This document shows positions 1 through 8,292 of a DNA stretch of 64,000 nucleotides, in pieces (positions within the stretch are counted from its first letter, which is position 1; each line of letters begins with the position of its first letter). Source of the DNA: Spirosoma sp. SC4-14. GTDB taxonomy: Bacteria > Bacteroidota > Bacteroidia > Cytophagales > Spirosomataceae. The position numbers and the translations under genes were made by a program. A model generated the notes under the pieces. The model ran no database searches. It saw only the letters and a list, made by a program, of their open reading frames with translations, and had not been told where the DNA came from. Location of the stretch: the NCBI RefSeq assembly GCF_037201965.1, contig NZ_CP147519.1, forward strand, positions 1 through 64,000. Direction: 5' to 3'.

Positions 1-435
1 TCCTACCGACCTTACCCTTTACGCTGTCGATTATGTTATTAAATTTCACTTTATACGGCTGTTGCAACCTCCTGCCATAAGTAATGACTCGTCAAAAAGA
101 AGGAACTTTAATCCGTATGGTCAATACCTACTTCGAGCGTCTGAACGGGTTTTATATACTCCTAAATGTATAACCCCTACTTTACCAGCACTTCCCTCGC
201 CATTGATTTTACATTTACCATATTCGATACGAGCTTGGTGAAGCTTACAATTGTGCCAACAAGTTTTTGTATTTAGGAGAACCTTGCAATAAGTACGCTT
301 CATCTGTAGAGGTATACTATTTTCGCAGAACTAACTATCTATACAATAAATTTTGTTGTAAGAAAACTACTTATACCAAATAGCGGCCTCAAGAATAGCA
401 CAAGTCACCGATTTTACTAATCAGAGGTACTTGTT
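1..435. other. Intergenic region, no confident gene
   Basis: AT-rich stretch before the first clear gene. On the minus strand an open frame of 60 codons (121-303) starts with ATG and encodes a Cys-containing peptide (Cys at positions 6, 15, 19 and 31). No family is recognised and no promoter stands out. It may be a small unknown protein or a chance frame. Confidence 0.4.
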
Positions 436-1020
436 TCACTTAAGAAGTAATAGGAGTAATATTGCCTTGGCGGCTTTAAGCGTTATGCGGAGTGCGGTGT
501 ATGATTTGGAGATGAGGTTGTTTACAGCCTGTTTGGTCAGCCCCATTACTTGGGCAATTTCATCAAGGCTCAGCCCTTGGTAAAAACGAAGATGAATCAC
601 TTCTCGTTGCCGGTTCGTTAAGGTGGCAATTGCGGCTTGCACAGAGTAGGTTTCAGCCAGAAGCGTTTCCTGCTCAATGGATTGTTGTTCAATGGATGGA
701 TGAACCAGTAGGTCTAAAAAATTGCCTATATCTTCAGAACTTTCGAAGACATCGTGACGGGCGTTACGGATCAGTTGATTACGTAAGGCCCGGAAAAAAT
801 AAAATTTGACTTGTTCGACATCACTTAAATGTTCCCTGCGTCGCCATAGATCGATGAAAACGTCCTGAATAGCATCTTCGACTACTGCTTTTTGAGGAGT
901 CAACCGATATCCATAATGGCTCAGCGCTTTAAAGTGACGATTGTACAACAACTCATAAGCTGCCTTATCGCCCGCTTTAAACGCCTTCCATAATTGCGCG
1001 TCCGACTGACCTGTAGTCAA
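436..1020 (-). CDS. ECF RNA polymerase sigma factor (FecI-like, orphan)
   Basis: This 194-residue protein is an extracytoplasmic-function sigma-70 factor that would direct core RNA polymerase to a small promoter set. Region 2 lies at about residues 25-95, including the acidic stretch VVEDAIQDVFIDLW that contacts core. Region 4 lies at about 128-180, with a helix-turn-helix in LSLDEIAQVMGLTKQAVNN. The length matches the Bacteroidota ECF expansion family that usually works with FecR anti-sigma factors and SusC/SusD pairs. No FecR or SusC gene lies next to it in the window, so it looks orphaned or its partner is outside the left edge. The C-terminus ends in a leucine run. Family is confident; targets are unknown. 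Confidence 0.9.
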   Translation of the reverse strand: MTTGQSDAQLWKAFKAGDKAAYELLYNRHFKALSHYGYRLTPQKAVVEDAIQDVFIDLWRRREHLSDVEQVKFYFFRALRNQLIRNARHDVFESSEDIGNFLDLLVHPSIEQQSIEQETLLAETYSVQAAIATLTNRQREVIHLRFYQGLSLDEIAQVMGLTKQAVNNLISKSYTALRITLKAAKAILLLLLLK

Positions 1021-1459
1021 TGTTTTCTTGAATTTTTTCTATTTTATGTAAAGAAACAGAAAAACCTCGAATAAGACAATGGTCGACACTTACCTGGAGG
1101 ATACATTAATACAACAGCAGGTCGGTGTTTATGGACAGCCTGGTTAACCACTTTATAAAAGCAATTGATAACCTGATATACTGACGAAGATAAGTGCCCT
1201 TAATTTGAGCGATCTTTTTAGCGTGAAGGGGGACTATTGACCAGTGATGATCAATATATAATGCCACTTTGCCAAATCCAGGAGCCGCTAGTCGGCTCTA
1301 TTGCATTGATTGTTAGACGTTTGTTAGCCCTTGACCTTCAACTTGGGACGAAAGGAGTCAGCTCATCCAGACTTGGTTTACGATCGTTTTCGGGGTAGAC
1401 TGGGTTTATGGCGTAAACCTAAAGCCTATGCTAATGAGGTCTGGCCCGCTTTCCCTCCA
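1021..1459. other. Intergenic region, nothing recognised
   Basis: About 440 bases upstream of the sigma gene and downstream of the next minus-strand gene. A plus-strand open frame at 1428-1646 is antisense to the DUF6671-like gene and is a shadow. No RNA gene or clear terminator was recognised. Confidence 0.4.
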
Positions 1460-2359
1460 TCAGGGATTACAAACGGGGCAATCCTCTGGGTCTGCTTGTG
1501 AGAGTGCATCGGATCGTCCTCGTACCTCTTTATACGTACATAATACACACCCATCGATTTCGCGATTAATTAGTTCTGTTTGCTGGCCACACTGGCGACA
1601 GGGTAGCCCTTTTTCGGCCCCCACTTTGCCCCAGCCAGGGGTGTGACAGGCCGGGCATAAACGCAATAACCGATCCGCCAGCCGGGTGGCCAGTTCACCA
1701 ATTACTTCCATACGAGTGGGGTTAAACTGGGCCCGCATATCGGTTTCAACCCAAATAGCTCCTTGGCTGCAGTAGCTCCTGGACGCTTCGTAAGCAGTTT
1801 GAAGAGCCTGCGTTGATTGGATGCCTTTAAAAATGGGGCCATTGGTAGCCCTATCCGTCGGACGTAGAATGAGCCCATGGGAAGGAAACCAGGCTGCCTC
1901 GGCAAAAGCCAATAAGGCTTCCCAGCTGTCTACCTGCCCCATACGGTAGTTTGTCATTTCACTGACGAGCGAAAGATGCAGATGGAACCCCCGCTTTCGG
2001 TCAATAAAATAAAGGATCTCCTCATCACAGGCCAGGAAAGGCAGATACGGGTGCGGGCCAAAGCTACCCTCACTGGCCAGGACGTAGTCCACCTGGTGGC
2101 CAAACCCCTCCAGTGCCCACTCGCATTTGCGCCGGGCGCAATCCAGGGCGCTACCGGCCCGCTCGACCTCCCCGGTAAAGGTGCCCAATCGATCCGTGTC
2201 CAGTTCATATTCCTCAATACGGGCGGCCAGCCGGTCCCCAAACGGTGGGGCGATGGCCCGGGACTTGGCATGTTTCGTGGGCAGGATGATACGCCTGCCC
2301 GCATAAACGGACAGGCGTTGGGAGTCTGAGGCTGTCATCAGCATGTACAGGCTAAGCAA
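1460..2359 (-). CDS. DUF6671-like protein with C-terminal zinc-ribbon cysteines
   Basis: A soluble 299-residue protein of unknown function. The N-terminal half resembles the DUF6671 family as remembered: it opens with YAGRRIILPTKHAKSRAIAPP, continues with a GTFTGEVERAGSALDCARRK block and has an LASEGSFGPHP block near residue 95. The C-terminal third carries four Cys-x2-Cys pairs (CPACH, CRQCG, CVLCT, CPVCN), which suggests one or two structural zinc sites. ATG codons at residues 6 and 8 are alternative starts, since homology appears to begin only near residue 18. It is followed downstream by no close gene on its strand. Function is not known; the family call rests on memory of conserved blocks, not on a search. 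Confidence 0.7.
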   Translation of the reverse strand: MLSLYMLMTASDSQRLSVYAGRRIILPTKHAKSRAIAPPFGDRLAARIEEYELDTDRLGTFTGEVERAGSALDCARRKCEWALEGFGHQVDYVLASEGSFGPHPYLPFLACDEEILYFIDRKRGFHLHLSLVSEMTNYRMGQVDSWEALLAFAEAAWFPSHGLILRPTDRATNGPIFKGIQSTQALQTAYEASRSYCSQGAIWVETDMRAQFNPTRMEVIGELATRLADRLLRLCPACHTPGWGKVGAEKGLPCRQCGQQTELINREIDGCVLCTYKEVRGRSDALSQADPEDCPVCNP

Positions 2360-2492
2360 TGGATTGGGCTAGGAGTGGAGTGGCATAACGGTAGGTGAAG
2401 TAGCTATTCAGCCGATATTTTGCCGCCCGGCGCCAGGCGGCTAACGAGTCATCGTCTACGTCCTATAGGCGTAAACGATGACTGCCGATAGT

Positions 2493-2786
2493 TTACGGCT
2501 CCTCCACGCATAGGTGAATAACCGACTCAAGACGAATTGTTTTTCCCGCTTCAATGCCTCGTAGCCAGGATGAAAGAAGGGCTTTGTCGGCTTTTAAAGC
2601 CCCGGCTCGTTGGAGCGAAGCCGCATGTTCTCGGCCCTGCCGCTCCTGGTGCGAAAAGTTTTTCAACTCATGGAAGTTAATTTTGTAGGTCAATAAGCCT
2701 GACAAGACTTCCCGGGCTTCCTCCTGGCTAAAGCTGCCCTCAATCAATTGCACACGAAAGGTATTTTCCATCGGTTGTTGATTCAA
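2493..2786 (-). CDS. Small conserved hypothetical protein, paralog of its upstream neighbour
   Basis: A 97-residue soluble protein of no known function. Its first 60 residues align with the product of the adjacent gene (2787-3026): both have a hydrophobic strand, a G-x-F-S/T-x-x-E-A motif, a leucine-rich helix, then K-x-N-F-H and a charged helix. It differs in its C-terminal part. An ATG at residue 6 (MENTFRV) aligns best with the paralog and is the likelier start. The stop codon of the upstream gene lies immediately before this frame, so the two are surely co-transcribed behind the isocitrate dehydrogenase gene. The shared pattern suggests a recent tandem duplication. Confidence 0.7.
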   Translation of the reverse strand: MNQQPMENTFRVQLIEGSFSQEEAREVLSGLLTYKINFHELKNFSHQERQGREHAASLQRAGALKADKALLSSWLRGIEAGKTIRLESVIHLCVEEP

Positions 2787-3026
2787 TTAAAGGTTAATAA
2801 TCGCGTGTATATCGATCGGTTCAGGTGTCGACTCAATCTGCCAACGAGCCTGGGCTAACTCGTTTTGAAGCTGCTTGATGCGGCTCTCCCGCTGTTTAAT
2901 ATCTTCCTCACTGTGCGAGCCCGCGATTTTTTGCTGGTGAAAGTTTAGTTTGACGGCTATCAGTTGGGCGAGCAGCTCGAGCGCTTCCGTTTTAGTAAAG
3001 CAGCCGTTCATCAGTTGTAGGTGCAT
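2787..3026 (-). CDS. Small conserved hypothetical protein (GxFxxxEA...NFH type)
   Basis: A 79-residue protein beginning MHLQLMNGCFTKTEALELL. The open frame extends upstream to 3239, but that part lies inside the isocitrate dehydrogenase gene in another frame, so the ATG at 3026 is chosen; it lies 20 bases after the dehydrogenase stop. The C-terminal half is a charged helix (QRESRIKQLQNELAQAR) that could form a short coiled coil. Short proteins of this pattern are, as far as I recall, common and uncharacterised in Bacteroidota. It is paralogous to the next gene. No function is proposed. Confidence 0.75.
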   Translation of the reverse strand: MHLQLMNGCFTKTEALELLAQLIAVKLNFHQQKIAGSHSEEDIKQRESRIKQLQNELAQARWQIESTPEPIDIHAIINL

Positions 3027-3045
3027 GGGTGTAAGTTCGTTTAGA

Positions 3046-4482
3046 TTATTGCCCCTGACCCATGGAAAAGGCCGGTTTTCCATGGAAAGCGTACAGGTTT
3101 TCGGTCTTGATCGTATCCAGATCGGCTTCAATGGCCTTGGCCAATAGGTCGACGATCTGCTGTTTGGTGACGGAATGGCCTTGGGTCGGTAGGAATCGAC
3201 ACCGCCAGTGGTCGGTACAAAATGTTTCCCGAAAGCCATCGGGCCACACTTTAATGCCCCGGTTGGTAATCAGGCTCAAGGGGAGATCGGCGGACTGAAT
3301 TCCACTCACTCGGGCGGCCAGCTCCTGGGGGTTACTGCCTGACCAGTGGACAAACACATCGACACCGATTAATTCTTTTGGGGCGCTGGCTTTACGCCGG
3401 TAAGCTGGAAGTTGAAGGGGTGTTTCGTTCGAGTGGGATACGCCTTTAAGGGTAGCCGGTTTCTCACCAAGCCGGTCAATAACGGCCTGGGCAAACTCGC
3501 GGGTGCCGACTTGTTGGCTACTAACCCCTTCTTTATAGATATCGTAGGTATGGACGCCATCTTCAATGGTTTTGAGCCAGGCGTTGTGTACCCGCTCGGC
3601 GACGGCGAACTGGCCAATGTGGTTGAGCATCATGATGGCCCCCTGCAACAAACCCGAGGGGTTAGCCAGATTTTGGCCCGCCCGGCGGGGCGCTGACCCA
3701 TGAATAGCCTCAAACATGGCAACCTCTTCGCCAATGTTGGCCGATCCAGCTAGACCCACCGATCCGGCAATCTGAGCCGCTACGTCCGACAAGATGTCCC
3801 CGTAGAGATTGGGCATCACGATCACATCGAAGGCTTGGGGTGTATCGGCCAGCTTGGCTGCGCCAATGTCGACAATCCAGTGTTCGTTCTGCAAGTCGGG
3901 ATACTCGCTGGCGATCTCGTCGAATACCTGGTGAAACAAACCGTCGGTCTGCTTCATAATGTTATCCTTGGTAAAGCAACTCACTTTGTGGCGGCCGTAG
4001 TGGCGGGCATATTCAAAGGCATACCGCACAATTTTCTCGCAGCCCGGTCGACTGATCAGTTTGAGGCACTGCACCACTTCATCGGTCTGCTGGTGCTCGA
4101 TACCCGCGTACAAATCTTCTTCATTTTCCCGGATGATGACCACATCCATAGCCGGATGTTTGGTTTTGACAAAGGGGAATAAACTGGTGCAGGGACGTAC
4201 GTTGGCGTAGAGCCCCAACATTTTACGGGTGGTCACGTTGAGGCTCTTGTAGCCGCCCCCCTGGGGGGTGGTAATGGGTGCCTTAAGAAACACCTTGTTT
4301 CGGCGGATGCTGTCCCAGGCTTCGCTGGCGATGCCGGATGTGTTTCCGGCCAGGTATACCTGCTCACCAACCTGGATCTCTTCGATGGCCAGCTGAGCGC
4401 CCGCAGCCAGGATAATTTGTAACGTGGCGTCCATAATCTCAGGACCGATGCCATCTCCTTTGGCAACTGTTATGGGGGTCAT
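3046..4482 (-). CDS. icd: NADP-dependent isocitrate dehydrogenase
   Basis: Oxidatively decarboxylates isocitrate to 2-oxoglutarate in the TCA cycle, giving NADPH and CO2. The protein has 478 residues from the ATG at 4482; the frame opens 10 codons earlier, but the conserved start is MTPITVAKGDGIGPE. Visible landmarks are the substrate loop ITTPQGGGYKSLNVTTRK, the ENEEDLYAGIEH block, metal-binding aspartates in MPNLYGDILSDVAAQ, and the EAIHGSAPRRAG cofactor region. After about residue 330 there is a C-terminal extension typical of the longer Thermus-type subfamily rather than the 416-residue Escherichia enzyme. It is divergent from a LysR regulator with a 93-base shared intergenic region and heads a probable operon with two small genes. 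Confidence 0.93.
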   Translation of the reverse strand: MTPITVAKGDGIGPEIMDATLQIILAAGAQLAIEEIQVGEQVYLAGNTSGIASEAWDSIRRNKVFLKAPITTPQGGGYKSLNVTTRKMLGLYANVRPCTSLFPFVKTKHPAMDVVIIRENEEDLYAGIEHQQTDEVVQCLKLISRPGCEKIVRYAFEYARHYGRHKVSCFTKDNIMKQTDGLFHQVFDEIASEYPDLQNEHWIVDIGAAKLADTPQAFDVIVMPNLYGDILSDVAAQIAGSVGLAGSANIGEEVAMFEAIHGSAPRRAGQNLANPSGLLQGAIMMLNHIGQFAVAERVHNAWLKTIEDGVHTYDIYKEGVSSQQVGTREFAQAVIDRLGEKPATLKGVSHSNETPLQLPAYRRKASAPKELIGVDVFVHWSGSNPQELAARVSGIQSADLPLSLITNRGIKVWPDGFRETFCTDHWRCRFLPTQGHSVTKQQIVDLLAKAIEADLDTIKTENLYAFHGKPAFSMGQGQ

Positions 4483-4522
4483 AGGTAAACGACTTGTTGA
4501 TTGATGCCGCAAAGGTGTAGGG

Positions 4523-4553
4523 TTTGTTCTATAAATAATAATTTATACTTTTG
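4523..4553 (+). promoter_or_regulatory. Bacteroidota-type promoter of the LysR gene with an embedded dyad
   Basis: TTTG at 4523-4526 is followed after exactly 19 bases by TACTTTTG at 4546-4553, which fits the Bacteroidota housekeeping consensus TTTG-N19-TAnnTTTG. The ATG follows 22 bases downstream. Between the boxes is the perfect dyad ATAAAT-4-ATTTAT (4531-4546), a plausible autorepressor or LysR site that could also control the divergent isocitrate dehydrogenase gene. Confidence 0.7.
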
Positions 4554-4575
4554 ATACAATACATAAATCATTTTT

Positions 4576-5499
4576 ATGAATCACACGCTGCATCAGTTAC
4601 AGGTATTCCTCAAAATCGCCCAAACGCAAAGTATCACCAAAGCGGCCGACGCCTTGTATCTGACCCAGCCAGCGGTGTCGATTCAGCTCAAAAACTTTCA
4701 GGATCAGTTTGATATTCCACTCACGGCGATCATCGGCCGCAAGCTCTATTTGACCGATTTTGGGCGGGAGATTGCCCAGGCTGCGGAAAAAATAGTGAAC
4801 CAGGTCGATGCCATTAATCATAAAACACTGGCTTACAAAGGGCTGCTGTATGGTAAACTCAGCCTCTCGGTGGTCTCGACGGGGAAATATGTGATGCCGT
4901 ATTTTTTGTCGGGCTTTCTGGCGGCCCATGCCGGCATCGAGCTAAAAATGGACGTCACCAACAAGCAGCGGGTGTTGGAAAGTCTGGCTCAGAATGAGGT
5001 GGATTTTGCCTTAGTGTCGATCTTGCCGCAGCATTTGGCTGTTGACCGCATCGAATTAATGCCCAATAAATTGTATTTGGTAGGCGGGGCTGATTCAGGA
5101 CAGCCGGTGACGGAGCAGGCCCCTTCCGTGTTGAAAACGTTACCTTTGATTTACCGGGAGGCCGGTTCGGGTACCCGGTACGTGATGGAAACATTTATTG
5201 CTGACCATCAGGTAATGGTTCGTAAAAAGCTGGAACTAACCTCGAATGAAGCGGTGAAGCAAGCCATCATGGCTGGCCTGGGCTATTCGATTATGCCCTT
5301 GATTGGGATACGGAATGAAGTACAGCACGGGGATCTGACGATTATCCCGGTCACGGGGCTTCCGCTACAAACCTCCTGGAACCTGATTTGGCTGAAAGAC
5401 CGGCCTTTCTCGCCCGTTGCTCAGGCCTTTATGGACTACCTGACGACCCATAAAGAGCAGATTATTCGCGACCGATTTGCCGGTTACGAGCGGTATTAA
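4576..5499 (+). CDS. LysR family transcriptional regulator
   Basis: A 307-residue LysR-type regulator. The N-terminal winged helix-turn-helix covers about residues 3-62 (QLQVFLKIAQTQSITKAADAL, then LTQPAVSIQLKNFQ). The substrate-binding domain spans about 90-295, with the typical start LYGKLSLSVVSTGKYVMPYFL and a later GSGTRYVMETF block. Divergence from icd over 93 bases is the usual arrangement for a LysR protein and its target, so it probably senses a carbon or redox signal and controls icd; that link is inference. The overall pattern recalls CbbR/CysB-type members. The ATG at 4576 is well placed behind a strong promoter. Confidence 0.9.
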   Translation: MNHTLHQLQVFLKIAQTQSITKAADALYLTQPAVSIQLKNFQDQFDIPLTAIIGRKLYLTDFGREIAQAAEKIVNQVDAINHKTLAYKGLLYGKLSLSVVSTGKYVMPYFLSGFLAAHAGIELKMDVTNKQRVLESLAQNEVDFALVSILPQHLAVDRIELMPNKLYLVGGADSGQPVTEQAPSVLKTLPLIYREAGSGTRYVMETFIADHQVMVRKKLELTSNEAVKQAIMAGLGYSIMPLIGIRNEVQHGDLTIIPVTGLPLQTSWNLIWLKDRPFSPVAQAFMDYLTTHKEQIIRDRFAGYERY

Positions 5500-5690
5500 G
5501 TGGATGTGTTGACCTGATTGGAATCGGACGTTTTCGTGTACAATTTTTCGCAATCTTTAATAATAATGTAGAGGGCTAAATTTCAGGACAATAGGTACGG
5601 AATTGTCAAATAAATGACCATTTGGCTGGACGGTTTTTGAGTAAGAGAGGAGTATCGTCTAGCTAGATCCGCAATTTTAATAACTGCTAA
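5500..5690. other. Intergenic region, no gene seen
   Basis: AT-rich spacer after the LysR gene, with no clear terminator and no recognised site. Confidence 0.35.
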
Positions 5691-5915
5691 CTAGGAGCCG
5701 TAGCAAACGTAGCCTTCATCTCGATGCCCTTTAACAAATCTCTTCATTTTAACCTGCCCATAGCGGGATATAACAATAGGAGAAGAGTCGTGTTGCTGCG
5801 CTGCTCCAAGGTACCCGGAATTTTCTCCAAACGGGTTTGAAATATCCAGAATTCTTGGATCACTAACTCGTTTAAAAAAATAGGAAAGCGGCCAACAGTC
5901 TTCTCTGAAAGGGCC
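5691..5915 (-). pseudogene. Possible 3' remnant of an unidentified gene
   Basis: The minus strand holds a 74-codon open frame without a start near its beginning, ending at a TAG at 5691. The translation looks protein-like, with blocks such as PLSYFFKRVSDPRILDISNP and KRFVKGHRDEGYVCYGS. A stop precedes it directly. It could be the C-terminal fragment of a decayed gene. The family is not recognised, and it overlaps the proposed regulatory dyad at 5844-5860, so it may be a chance frame. Confidence 0.25.
5844..5860. promoter_or_regulatory. Candidate enhancer dyad for the sigma-54 activator
   Basis: ATCCAGAATTCTTGGAT matches its own reverse complement at 15 of 17 positions. Its core CCAGAATTCTTGG (5846-5858) resembles the cores found upstream of the catalase-like gene and of the SDR gene at 24.8 kb. 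It lies 109 bases upstream of the -24/-12 candidate at 5968, the same spacing as at the catalase gene. Confidence 0.5.
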
Positions 5916-5967
5916 TCAAAAGTCTTTCATCCTGCATTTTAACTATTACTCTTCCAGACATCATCTT

Positions 5968-5982
5968 CGGCACAAGTTTGGC
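5968..5982 (+). promoter_or_regulatory. Candidate sigma-54 (-24/-12) promoter
   Basis: CGGCAC, 5 bases, TGGC gives the invariant GG-N10-GC spacing of sigma-54 promoters. The first 10 bases of its setting (CTTCGGCACA) are identical to the candidate promoter of the catalase-like gene. It would drive the small gene at 6084 and the AhpD-like gene at 6394. Confidence 0.5.
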
Positions 5983-6083
5983 GCATCTCTATCGAAGAAG
6001 AGAAACTACCAGGGTGGGTTCAAGACTATCTCGTTGTTAAGCTTTTGAAACTAATCATCACAATCATTATCTGTCTAGGATAC

Positions 6084-6329
6084 ATGGAAACTATAACATT
6101 GATTCCTGCGAATAGCCTCATCACGGCTACCCCGGAAGAAGGTCGCCAGTTAGCTATCAAAATAGCCCGGTTAATCATTAAAACGACTCAACCCGATGCC
6201 CAGATTCGGGAAAACCTGCGGGCTGTTTATGCCAATGATGCGATGATGTTACTAGCGGTTGGGCAAACTGTAGCTATCGAGTTTTCGACCATTGCGGCCG
6301 CTAACGACTACTGGCGTGTATCTCTCTAA
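6084..6329 (+). CDS. Small hypothetical protein upstream of the AhpD-like gene
   Basis: An 81-residue protein from the ATG at 6084; the frame extends 13 codons up to a TTG at 6045, but the ATG has a TAGGA-like sequence just upstream and is preferred. The sequence has a predicted helical middle (EEGRQLAIKIARLIIKTTQ) and a hydrophobic MMLLAVGQTVAIEF segment. No family is recognised. It ends 64 bases before the AhpD-like gene on the same strand and would share the sigma-54 candidate promoter at 5968-5982. Its length and lack of homology leave some doubt that it is real. Confidence 0.45.
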   Translation: METITLIPANSLITATPEEGRQLAIKIARLIIKTTQPDAQIRENLRAVYANDAMMLLAVGQTVAIEFSTIAAANDYWRVSL

Positions 6330-6393
6330 AGAGAGGCCTATAAATGACGATCTCCCAAGCGAAATACAATTTTATTTTTAACTGGAAAAAACA

Positions 6394-6831
6394 ATGGAAA
6401 AGCGTTTAAAAATTGGCCACATCGACCCTGAGTTCTATAAATTGCTTTCGGCCATAGATACGCACATCGCGAGTTCTGGCCCAACGGTATCCCAACTTGA
6501 TTTGCTCAAAATCCGGGCATCTCAAGTTAATGGGTGCGCCTATTGTATTCAATCGCACACCAAAGATGCCCGGGCTCATGGCGAAACTGAAAAGCGCATC
6601 TACGCTCTGGATGCCTGGGAGGAAAGCCCTTATTTTTCGGATGAAGAACGGGCGTTACTGGCGCTAACTGAAGAAGTGACGATGATCCGCGAAAAACGGG
6701 TATCAGATAGGACTTATCAGCAGGCCATTGCTCTGTTTGGTGAAACACTAACGGCTCAACTCATCATGGCGATCATTAGTATAAACGCCTGGAATCGGAT
6801 TGGTATAGCTACCCGTATGACGCCTGCCTGA
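6394..6831 (+). CDS. AhpD-like carboxymuconolactone decarboxylase family protein
   Basis: A 145-residue member of the CMD/AhpD family. The core has a redox-active Cys48-Ala-Tyr-Cys51 followed by His55 (CAYCIQSHTKDAR), the pattern of alkylhydroperoxidase AhpD-like proteins that reduce peroxides with a thiol donor. The rest is helical and includes a conserved R41-SQVNG-type lead-in and an LTEEVTMIREKRVSD segment. Members of this family with CxxC are usually thiol peroxidases rather than decarboxylases. It lies in a cluster with a cupin and a catalase-like peroxidase, and a perfect 20-bp terminator follows about 100 bases downstream. The physiological substrate is not known. Confidence 0.88.
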   Translation: MEKRLKIGHIDPEFYKLLSAIDTHIASSGPTVSQLDLLKIRASQVNGCAYCIQSHTKDARAHGETEKRIYALDAWEESPYFSDEERALLALTEEVTMIREKRVSDRTYQQAIALFGETLTAQLIMAIISINAWNRIGIATRMTPA

Positions 6832-6928
6832 TAAAAAAATAGCTCAACCAAATTAAGAGATATGTCTTATGCCATAAACCTGGCTAACACTGATACGTGA
6901 AGCTGGTCATACTGAAGGGCTACGGAGC

Positions 6929-6982
6929 CGCTTGCATCACTGAAGAGCATCGTGGCTCTTCAGTGATGCAAGCGTTTTTTTT
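6929..6982 (+). terminator. Rho-independent terminator
   Basis: A perfect 20-bp stem (6929-6948 with 6955-6974) closes a 6-base loop and is followed by eight T residues (6975-6982). This is an unusually long, exact stem for a terminator. It ends the transcription unit of the AhpD-like gene. Confidence 0.9.
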
Positions 6983-7286
6983 GATTATCAGCATATCACG
7001 GTTGCGGTCAAAAAGGTCAACTTCGACGATAGCTAAGAGCTTGTTATTTAGATTTTTATAGATGGGTGAAGCTTTGGTGAACCCCTTTCTGAGTAGATAA
7101 GCAGTATCCAGCCAGTACTAATAGGGAATTGGTTACAACGCTATGACATTGTAACTGTTCTACCTTCAAACAAAGTCTATCCGTTTATTTTGACTTTCAT
7201 TCGTTCTGGCATTAATTGCCGGATTAGTCTAGAAAATACGAGTCTTCTGGGAACTTGTAGTAGGGGAAAATTGCCTTTAGGGGCAT
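6983..7286. other. Intergenic region between convergent genes
   Basis: About 300 bases between the terminator and the 3' end of the cupin gene. No open frame of note and no second terminator facing the cupin gene was found. Confidence 0.35.
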
Positions 7287-7838
7287 TTAGTCTATGTACT
7301 CCTTATACACGGGTTTAAGGCCAGCTAAATAAGCAATTGGCGTGAGGAAAAAGAAGACAACCTTTTGGAATATAAAGGGGAAATTGCTCAGCCTGAATAC
7401 ATTCGAAAACGAATTGGCCGTTAAGGCGATTTGGAGCATTCGAGAAATACCTTTCCGGTTATCCGCTTCGGCACTCGCTATTCCAATTACTGTTTCCAGA
7501 AGATACTCAGTGTTAAGAGCAGGGCGTACCCGACAATTGATGGTCGTTTGCTGAGTTGATCCGTTCCATAGTGCATGAGGCTGATTAGCCGCAATAGTTA
7601 TTGCTTGGCCCGATATCAAGTGCTTATATTTTCCCTTCAGAAGAATAGTAAGCTCGCCCGATAATACATCAAAATCCACCGTTTGTTGTGGTAAACAATA
7701 AAGTACTGTGGGTTTGGGCTGTGGCTGAAATGTAGCATACATGCCCAGAAATTGACCGTCTGTGTTTTGGGCGGTATGCAGGAACATGATTTCCTGACCT
7801 GTTTTGGCATTGCGAATTATTTTATTCCGGTAGGCCAT
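7287..7838 (-). CDS. Cupin-domain protein
   Basis: A 183-residue protein from the ATG at 7838 (MAYRNKIIRNAKTGQEIMFL); an upstream ATG at 7871 is possible but lies on the proposed sigma-54 start region. The N-terminal two thirds have the beta-rich pattern of a small cupin: a GELTILLKGKYKHLISGQAITI strand pair and an ANQPHALWN motif, in which the His would fit a metal site. The C-terminus is hydrophobic (FIFQKVVFFFLTPIAYLAGL) and may be a membrane anchor. It is divergent from the catalase-like gene with a 454-base shared region. Enzymatic role is unknown. Confidence 0.7.
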   Translation of the reverse strand: MAYRNKIIRNAKTGQEIMFLHTAQNTDGQFLGMYATFQPQPKPTVLYCLPQQTVDFDVLSGELTILLKGKYKHLISGQAITIAANQPHALWNGSTQQTTINCRVRPALNTEYLLETVIGIASAEADNRKGISRMLQIALTANSFSNVFRLSNFPFIFQKVVFFFLTPIAYLAGLKPVYKEYID

Positions 7839-7874
7839 ATTGCGATAGAGTATAGGGTAGATACGTACCAATTA

Positions 7875-7889
7875 ACAAGGCTTATGCCA
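7875..7889 (-). promoter_or_regulatory. Candidate sigma-54 promoter of the cupin gene
   Basis: Read on the minus strand: TGGCAT, 5 bases (AAGCC), TTGT. The -24 element is near consensus and spacing is exact; the last base of the -12 element is T instead of C. Predicted transcription start is about 25 bases before the ATG at 7838. Confidence 0.5.
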
Positions 7890-8122
7890 AGCCGGTCGCC
7901 AAACGAAAATGAAACAAGATAATCCGTTTGCTTCTGCCGAAACCCAGTCGTAAATCATAAGTGTAACCTCAATATTAGCTAGGAGGGCCTATTTAAGGTT
8001 TCGTTAAAGTGACATTGGAGCAATTGCCATCGCTTAGCTGTTAGATTTTTAGGATTGTAAACTTTCAGCACATCTAACATCCTCCAGTTGAGTCGTACTT
8101 CATTACGGATTTGTCTAACTAC

Positions 8123-8137
8123 TCCAGATATACTGGA
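8123..8137. promoter_or_regulatory. Enhancer dyad TCCAG-N5-CTGGA
   Basis: TCCAGATATACTGGA has perfect 5-base arms. Its core CCAGATATACTGG differs at one base from CCAGATTTACTGG at 24484-24496. It is 107 bases upstream of the catalase -24 box, a normal distance for an enhancer-binding protein, and may also serve the divergent cupin gene. Confidence 0.6.
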
Positions 8138-8244
8138 TTAAGCAAGCTAACCTGAGGTTATAATCACATTCATCTGGCGGTTAAAAAGGTCGTTTCTGAC
8201 TTTAAATGAGGGGATAATGATAATAGTTAGTTTTTAGCGGCCTT

Positions 8245-8259
8245 CGGCACAGGGTTTGG
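8245..8259 (+). promoter_or_regulatory. Candidate sigma-54 promoter of the catalase-like gene
   Basis: CGGCAC, 5 bases (AGGGT), TTGG. The -24 GG and the TTG of the -12 element are in register; the final C is replaced by G. The ATG lies 34 bases downstream. Confidence 0.5.
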
Positions 8260-8292
8260 TAAAGGGTGTTTGAACCATAACTAATCAACTAT

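Larger units (their letters stand above)
7839..8292. other. Divergent regulatory region between cupin and catalase-like genes
   Basis: This 454-base gap holds no gene but contains two candidate sigma-54 promoters facing outward (7875-7889 and 8245-8259), an enhancer-like dyad at 8123-8137 and a CTCCAG half-site at 8082-8087. It reads as a shared control region. Confidence 0.55.
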
